Shown here one piece after another: positions 26,301 through 35,300 of a stretch of DNA of 54,064 nucleotides. Numbering within the stretch: the stretch's first letter is position 1; each line of letters begins with the position of its first letter. Both the position numbers and the translations under genes were made by a program. A model generated the notes under the pieces. It saw nothing but the letters and a program-made list of their open reading frames with translations, was not told the origin of the DNA and made no database searches. Source of the stretch: Mnemiopsis leidyi (lineage: Eukaryota; Ctenophora; Tentaculata; Lobata; Bolinopsidae); assembly GCA_000226015.1 (NCBI GenBank), contig JH152822.1:47194-101257 (forward strand), read 5' to 3'.

Positions 26301-29300
26301 CCTGGGTCTAGCCTCCTCCAGCTCCCCTCCCCTCCTGGGGCTGATCAACTCATCCCCTCCCAAACGGGTCATCCCTGCTCCGATAAACCCTGCAATCTCC
26401 AGCAGTCCCAGCAATGTCATCAGAGCTCCCATTGGTAAGTTGGAAGTGGTACTTTTTACTGTAACTTTTTTATTTCTTCGATAAATAATATGGAGTGCAA
26501 GTTATAGGGGAGTCCATCCAAACACAATCAAGTTCGTGAAGTGTCTCTCCTGAGTTTGATATTGTGATACCACTCTCCATGGATTGCTTCAATGGAGATA
26601 TTTAAATTTGTGAGGAAGAAAAACTAGTGAGATTAAGTGATCCTTTGTTCTTGCGCGAGAACCCTTTCAAATCTTTTCTTAAGTACTTGAGTTGATGCTA
26701 ATGATGCTAAAAACCACTTAAAATCTATTGTGCTATTCCGTGAGTAGGTATTGGGTCCGATACTTGCTCGCGTCCTTCCCAGAGGAGTCAATTCCTGTGC
26801 GAACGAATTACGACACCGTGAAATAACACCACGTGACGTCACACCACGTGAGATCCCACCACGTGACGTCACACCAAGTAACATCACACTGCACGTGCCA
26901 ATCTAACAGCCTTTAATTTTTCAGCTCACATCCCATCTCACCTGGATTTGTACCATGTTCCCAAAAGAATGAGACTGTCTCCACCGAGTTTCGCTCCGAC
27001 CATGCTTCACTCTACTGTGTCCAACCCGGTTAGTTTTATCCAACAATCTGTTGATCATCTTTGTATATCGTATCTCATGTTCCTCGTATCTAAGTAATAT
27101 CTCAATATGTATCTCGTGTCTCAATATCGCTATATCATACAGTCTTCTAGTATAGCTGAGACTTCCGTTTTGAGACATGTCAATCTACGACTAACATAAG
27201 ATTTATCCCAGATTAACGGATCTCTGGAGGAGGCCCTGTCCAAACTAAACAGCTACTCAGATATGGCTCGAGCTCTGTCTCAACACTCGCTAGCTTCTTC
27301 TGTTAGGGTAAGTTGCTGTGACGTCATCATCACGTCATTTTATAATAGTAATTTCAATGGCACGGATTGATGGTTGAGTTGCTAGTTGTGAGTTATGATA
27401 TGTGAGTTATGATATGTGAGTAATGATATGTGAGTTGTGTGTTGATTGAGTTGTGAAGCTTCTATATCAACAGAAACTTTGTTATTGTTTACATCCTTAA
27501 AGTTCTTTTATGGTATAAGATTGTGTAAATTTAGGTCTTCCTTAAACAGTTTACCATATGTCCATCACAAAGACATCACAAACCAACAGAATGAATACTA
27601 TAAATAAATTACGACACGATGATATCAATACTAATCTACAATCTTTTTTTAAATAAATTAAATTAAGTTAAGTAAAATTCCGGTTCTAAATTTTTAAACC
27701 GCGATGACTACCTGCTCTATCTGTTTATAAATCCTGAAAGTATAACACCACTATTCACTAACCCCCTCCTCTCCTCAGTCGCTCTTAGGAGTCACCACTT
27801 CACTAGCTGACAACCACCAGAAGATCCTGCCCGGTCAGGTCCTGAAGCCCATCCCTCAGATCTCCTCAGTTACGTCCTGTTACCGTGACAACGAAGTGGC
27901 ACGTGATACACCACGTGATACAACTTCTCTTTCCCCAGTCAGCCTATCCTCCTCAACGGTATGTCTTGTAACGGTTTTGTTTATGTTTTATTTCAATCAT
28001 AGCATAGCAGATACTTAGATAGTTCTGTTATTGATTTGTTTTTTAAATAATGACATTTCTGGATTTTCCTCAACATTCAATTAATTCCCCTGCCGATCAA
28101 GATAATAAACTGGTAGATGAAAATAGTTGATTGAAACGGGAGATATTAGTGATAGCTCATGAAAGGTGCTAAGTTTCCGATGGTATGACTCATTGTAATG
28201 AAATGACAGAGTTAACTACTTTGCGTAGCCGTATCCCAAATCCCCGCTGTTAGCACATGAAGATTTTCAAATCTGACAGGGGTTTCCCTCGCATTTCCTG
28301 CTTTCTAAGGAAACTTTTGTCTTGGTAATTCTATAATTGGGTACATCGGAACATTCCCGGACCATGGCTGCATCCAGCCACATTTTCCTGTCATATTAGC
28401 ACATATTTTACCCGACTATTTTATCCGATATATAATGATAATATATTGCGAATCAGGCCTCCCCAACCTATTCATTTACCTCCATTGATCATTTTCCTCG
28501 GGCCAATCCTCGTCGCTTCTTCACAGATACTGGTAGGCATGCAGCCACCATCCAACCAAATCACTGCATTAAGGTACACCGGCCAATCATAACACAGAAC
28601 AGAATTACACGGACCAACCAGGGACAACCTGCCGTTCACCCTCCCACTTTTTCGTATTTTCACTCCTCCACCTGGCGCATGTTTGACATGTTCACTAAAT
28701 TGGCGCATTTCGAGTCCTCATTAAGCAATTTACCTGTCAAGGGTAGCTCCTGGCCGAAGAGCCGCCGTGTGCACAACGCCACTTTTCAACTCCGGTTATT
28801 AGTTTCAAACTCGAACAATGGGTCGCCGACCTCCAGTTGGGGCTGAAGTTATTGCTGATTATGGAGGAAATAATGGAGTAAATGTTGGGTTATTGTTAAA
28901 GATTGCAGAATTTTCAAAGTTGTAGTTTGGTTGTAATTTGGTGGTTATGCGAGGGTGTCTCACGGATGGATTGAAATTAGTTTCACCAAAAGTTTAAACA
29001 CGAAGTCTCATGGCTTTAGATTTAGCGTGAATCTCATAAATATTTCTAAAATCCTTTGTTGATTATATACAAAGTGTAGTTTCTACAGGAATAGTAACAA
29101 AATACGTAACATAATTTGACGTGAATCTACTTTATCCTTCCGTTATAGCAGGTGGTCGAATTATTTACATAAAAATATCTGTTTTAAAACCTTCCTGTTC
29201 ACAACTTTATACCCGCCCTTTTCCTATCATCCAGTCAGAACTCAGTAACCTTCGCACGTGGAAGTAGCCAGCCAATCCGCATAAAGCATTAGTGTCACGT

Positions 29301-32300
29301 GCAATAATCTTAACACCAGCCTGAATCACGAGACTCACCAAGTCGGTGACTGGAAACACACCCACCAATCAAGCTGCTCGATAGACAAACCGTTAGCCAA
29401 TCAGGTGTCGATATTCGGATGTCTCGTTGATAAGAACAAGGGTTATCATGTGGTATTTGTTTGTTTTGACTCTGTGTAAGGACTGTGTTTTGGAAGTTCG
29501 ATTTCTCGAATTTTAAAGAAACCACTCGTTGTTCACAGAGTAAATTCAATCACGTGACTCTCGACGTGGAGACATACGGAGCCAAACACGTCTGCTGCGT
29601 TCACTTGCCGAACAAAAGAGCACACTCGAGCGTGCGGCCCTAAGGGCCTGAAAGACTTACTTTTTATTGTCGTTATTGGCGTGAAGTGAAAGTGTAATAA
29701 TAATAGGTGCTGGTAATGAATTAAAAAGTACACGGTCACGAATCTAGCCATTGTTTTTAGGATCGAGAAGAAACACCTCCTTAAAAGGTGCAGGATTTGG
29801 ATGTGTGGAAATACTCACATTCTCTTTCCATGCGAACCTGTGGGTTTGGGAAGAAAACCAAAGTATCACAATTTGGAGATAAGAAAACCGTCTCAATATA
29901 CAGCGAACTCTCATTTTCACCTAGACCGGTAAACTTTGCCGTTGGAGAAGCCTGTAGTTTTACATAACACCGCCCGTATACTGCTTCTTTCTTCTCTTTA
30001 CCGGAGTTTTAGAGTCGAGATGGAAAAGTTAGATTGGTCTGAAACTATGTGACGTCGTCATCACTTCCCACACTTTGCAAGCTCCGTAACTCCGGTAACT
30101 CTTGCACACGAACGTGTGTCCACTAGAATCCGACAGGAACTTCCTCCGAGGTGTTGCCATGGAGACGCGATCTTCGATACCACGTGATCTCGAAAGTGAG
30201 ATTTGTTGGTGTTCACAAACTTTGAGTTCTGGGGAGAACCCCGGGTTTATTAGTTCAGACGTTCGGCGTGATCTTTAGTCGAGAATTCGGATATTATTGA
30301 CCAATAGGAGAGCTCGAGATAGAGCTATTTACCAATCATCCATTAGAAGCCATTGGTGATTGGCAAAAAAGTGGAGATTCCCCCGTAATGTTTCGATATT
30401 GTTTCAGACGCTGAGCGATGTGATGCTGGACATGAAACCCAGCATGATAACCAATGTGAACAGTATCTTCTCCAAAGTGAGAGCGGCGGGAGAGCAGGAG
30501 AAAGTTAGCTCTAACGATCACACTCCCCCGACTATAAGTGTTGGGGACACTGTCTTCCAGGTACTTTCACTTTCTTTTTTCGATTTATATTCTCTACTAA
30601 AGTTTCATTTTCTTTTTTCGATATATATTTTATATTTAACTTTCACTTTCTTTTTCGATTTGTATTTTCTACTAAAGTTTCACTTTCTTTTTTCGATTTA
30701 TATGCTCTACTAAAGTTTCACTTTTAATTTTGTCTCATTTTCAATCATTTTTGATACTTTAAGTCTGTTCACCTTCGCAAAGGTCTGTTCAACTATTTCC
30801 TCATTATATTTTGAACTACTAAATTCACAACACTAACACCATCCTCTACTGCAAGTTCACGCCTTCAGTCTAAACTGCCAATTTTCGCCCTCGACCAGTC
30901 AAATTTGCTATCATCAGTCATTAAACTTCCACCCTAGAGTTTCACCAGGGCACGGCACACACACAATCAAACAATTAAATGCCCAGTGCTAGAGGACAGC
31001 AACATAAAGCACTCCAAACTAGTTTTAAGTAGTGTGCTAAGTGGGTAGTGTGCATGAAGTTGGAGTGGAGGCTGTAAGAACTGGGTGTGTGAGGCTTGTC
31101 AGGGCTCAACTCCGTCGCTACGACAAATCGGGGTTTTGTCGGGAAGTCTTTCTTGGATTTGGAGCTCTGGTCTGGTTTCTGGTCATCTTTACGACAACTT
31201 GTTTTATTGGGAGAAACAGTTTATATCTCGTACACATTCTACAGTCTACATAAAAGTACTGATTCCTTCAGAAAGGGAGTATGTGACGTCACGTTTCATG
31301 ACGTCACTCGGGTTATGTACCACAAACAAACACAAAGCTCAGTCTGCGTGTCTCGCGCTGTTTATACCCGGTCAAAGGACAGTTTCCCGATAGAATCACT
31401 GTTTAACACACACATACAGCTCTACAGTTAGAAGATCCTCACAGGACTTCCAGGATCCTTCACGGTTCGTGGTACCGTAAACAAGGTCGTCACGTGACGT
31501 AGTTTTAGTCACTTGACATGGAGAAAGCTGTTAGCCTCATCTCTTCGCCCCAGTCCGAACGCTGATCTGGAGCCGGCGGTTCTTGCTTTGAAAACAGTTG
31601 ACACAGGACTACCACCTTCCCTCTATTTTTCACTCTCGTACGTCAGTAAACACAAACGGGAACGTTGAGCTGTAGATTCTGGCAGTGTTGCCGGTTACCG
31701 GAAGTATTGAGTTGTTTTATGAAGGAGTTGATTTTACAAACAAACCAGGACAGATATAACTGTCCTTCTTGGCACATATACAGCTCCACCAAATAGCTGA
31801 TTGCATGTGTAACATGCTCATGCCTGCCCCTGACTGTCTCTCCAAACAATCATACTGACAACTTTTTGTTTATCTTTTATCAGTCTGGCAGTTTTTCCCG
31901 GATACGCGCGCCGCGACTGCACGTGCAAACATTCCTCCGCGCTGATCGGTTCGCGACGTGTCACGTGGTAATGACCATGAAATCTTATTGGTTGAAATAG
32001 CCATTTTCCGTAGCAACTGACACGTAGCCGTCATTCTAAGGTTTGTGAACTATGCGAGTAGATCCTGGGAACTTTTTACCGATCCTGCTTACAGCACCTC
32101 TACTGCTTCCCTCCAATGATTGTTAATTAGGAGTTGAGCTCGTGACTATTCCACGTGGCCCAGTTCCACCAATCACCGCACAGCTCAGCCCTCGTCGGTC
32201 ACGTGATTCGTGTAAAACTGCAGATCACCTTGTAAACTTGTTCTGTCTTATCTGTTTGCACTGGTGGGCTGTCATGGTAGAGCGACAGAACGTTGTCATG

Positions 32301-35300
32301 GTTACACGTGCCCGTGTCACGCCACCCTGTCACCGGGAGGTGGGCGAGAGACAGGTAGACGGCTTGTAATTGTAACACATGTCACGTGACAGTGTCACAC
32401 GTGACACGTCCGTGTGGTTTTAACGGTTCCACATATCAGCTTGGAGAGATCCCGCTAGAACGAGAAAATTAGCAGGTCTCGTGGTCGAGATGTGTTAGGA
32501 GTTGCACTGGTCGGGAAGTCCGTGCGTAACCATGGCAACAACAAGTCGTGTGACCATGGCAACTAGTCGGGAAGACGGAGCAGATCACCGCAGCTGCTGG
32601 AAGAAGAGCTGTCAAACTTCACTGAGACACACAACACTTGAAAGGCTGCCCTGCCTGATCATTAGCCCGCTTGTTGGAGATTACCAGAGTTCATTTCCAT
32701 ACAGGGATCTGGCAGTGTCATGCATATTGTAGCTGATCTTCGTCTCTATTTCTACTGCCGGAATTAAGAAACTTCCCTCTGGAAATGCTACATTAAAAAC
32801 ATAACGTAACTTCCCTTATACTCAATACTGTTGAACTGGTTAAACATAACTTTCAAAACTTTCATGAGCAAAGTGAGCAAAAGTCATGGTTGCAAATTGC
32901 AAAATGTAAGGGACAGAGAAAATATGTCAAAGCATGTTTCTTTTATTTTGAAGACTGAACTTCACTATCTTCTCTTTGACGGACTGGGAAATTGGAATTT
33001 TACTTGAAAGCCCAATGTCTTCAAAAGTAGCTGATCATTTATTCTGAACAAACAACCACCTTTCGTCATCTCCAAACAATTTCGCAATTCTTCTTCATCG
33101 TGTTTACAATCTACCTCTCTCTCCCTCCACCTCTATATCCGTTACTCTATAAGTACTACACACATACTTCCCACGATCAGACGCTGAACACGTGTCACCG
33201 ATCTGTGCAGAACCAAGGCAGGGAATATATTTCAAATGTTTTCAACATGCCTCCACTAACCGGTCCACCAAGCACCACCAACCTGCAGCTCGGCTCAGAT
33301 CATCCCCTCAATCTCCTCTGAGCCAGGTTTAGCGGCTTGGAAAGGTTTCCCCCGACGCAAGGTCTAGGTTACTAAGCAACACCTGTTCCCCACTTAGCAA
33401 CACTTCGTCTCCCGTAGTAACGAGTGGAGATACCGTCCACCACCTTGCCTGCCGAGGTGTCCTAACACGGAGTTTCAACGTCTTGTCATCATGGCAACCA
33501 CCTCGTTGTGGGGAGGCGTCACGATCTGGTCAAGAGGAAGTGAAGAGCCCGTGCCAGGACGGTCGGTCGTCTAAAAATTACAAAAAGTAGCGCGAGTAGG
33601 ATCGGGGTATGATACGGTGCTACTTGTTGAAAAGTCGGCATTTGATTGGTCTATGTGGTGAGAGTGGTGTGCTGTGATTGGACGAGAAAGTGTTATAACT
33701 GTGTTTACTCGACCCGTGTCAAGTACGCTTTGGGTTGGAACTTTTTAACCAAGGTGTGTCACTTTGGCAAAAAATCGGATAAATCCGATCTCGTTTTCTC
33801 ATTAATTTCAGTAAGGCAGTTAGCGTCAAACAGCTGTATTTATGGAACGGTTAGTTCAAATTTCGAGGTGTAACAGTTTCGAGAAAACGATCAGTGATCA
33901 AATATACGGCAGTTCTTTTTGAATTTGAGGATACTCGAACGATCTTTAACTCGAGACACGTTTAACTGATGAATTGTTGTTTTTAATTCAAAGACTCAGA
34001 ATAGATAATTGGATAAAACCCTGTGAATTATATCCATAAAAATAAATTGTGAATCTGGAAAGGAGTACGGAAAATAAAAAAAGGATATCTGGTCTTAAAT
34101 CAGGTTGTGAACCACTTAAAATGTGTCAGTCAGTTTTTCCCTTTCTTAGTGTATCATAACAATATTCGTTAACAACAACTGTTCCAGATTTATAAAGTTG
34201 CAGCATTTCATTTTTCCATAATATTCTTGCATTTTTTAGCCCCCACAATTCGCTGCTCCCTTATAACCCTGATCGTGTTTCTGGTCTTGATGGACCGCAT
34301 CGTCCTCCCATTGGTCAACTATACTCAACTCGGCTCGTGATTGGTCGTTCATTCGGTCGAGAAAGCTTCATCTGTCGAGTCAGTAATTGATATTTGGCGG
34401 TCAGATCAGCTCTCAAAATCGTAGCATCGAGAGACCTTTTCGTTCTGATAATAAGTGAGACTTGCAGTGAGAACACAGAGGCGGAGCTAGGAATCGTCAC
34501 GTGATAAGTACAACTCACGTGACCTACTCAGATATTTTGTTTTATTTCTTTGTTTGTCTTTCTCGCACCTGGCCGCAATGACCGGGTGCATAATGTGGCG
34601 ACGTTTTTTGTTTTTCTTGACCGCAAAAGGATATTTGCAGTCTTAGTGAGAGAGTCGGCACGAGATATTTGTAGGTGTCGAGCATATGTTAATCTCAAAA
34701 TTTCGTTTTATCCTTAGCGATATGGCCATTGGTAACCGGTTATAGGAGATATCATCGTAATGAAAATAACATCTGTGAAAGGACGGATCACAATAAATTC
34801 CAGGAAAAAGACAAACGCCGACCTCTTGTCCAATCACACCTGCCAACTTCAGAACCACTTCCTGTTTAGCTTTCCCTAAAAATCTTCCAATAATCTGTCG
34901 GGAATGAAAATTAAAGATACAAAACCGGGACATCTGGTCTCAATTGTCACCATCCTGGCAATCCCTGCCTCATCACACTTGACTCTTGTGCGGTAAACTT
35001 GACACACATATTGACACGTCCCAGATCGAGATCTTGCTAAGTGGAAAATTTAGAAACCCCCCGAAATTCACTTTGTGCAATTTTCGTTGGGAAGTGTCAC
35101 TGCATGTGGCTAGGCAAGGTCGTGTGCGATATCAGGTCACGTGGCCAGTTAATGTATAGATTAGCACGTCCACTACAGGCGATCCTGTATGACGTTGTCA
35201 TGGCAACTGTTGCACGTGCACCACAGGCCAATGAGTGGCGCGCCAGGGCATTACCACGTGCGATTTAATGAGCTGTGTAATGCTCCGCTAATAGCATTGT

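Noticed and set aside
25986-26432. 148-codon Gly/Glu-rich frame on the minus strand
   Set aside because: Shadow of the Ser/Pro-rich exon 4; the low-complexity composition lacks stops in antisense.
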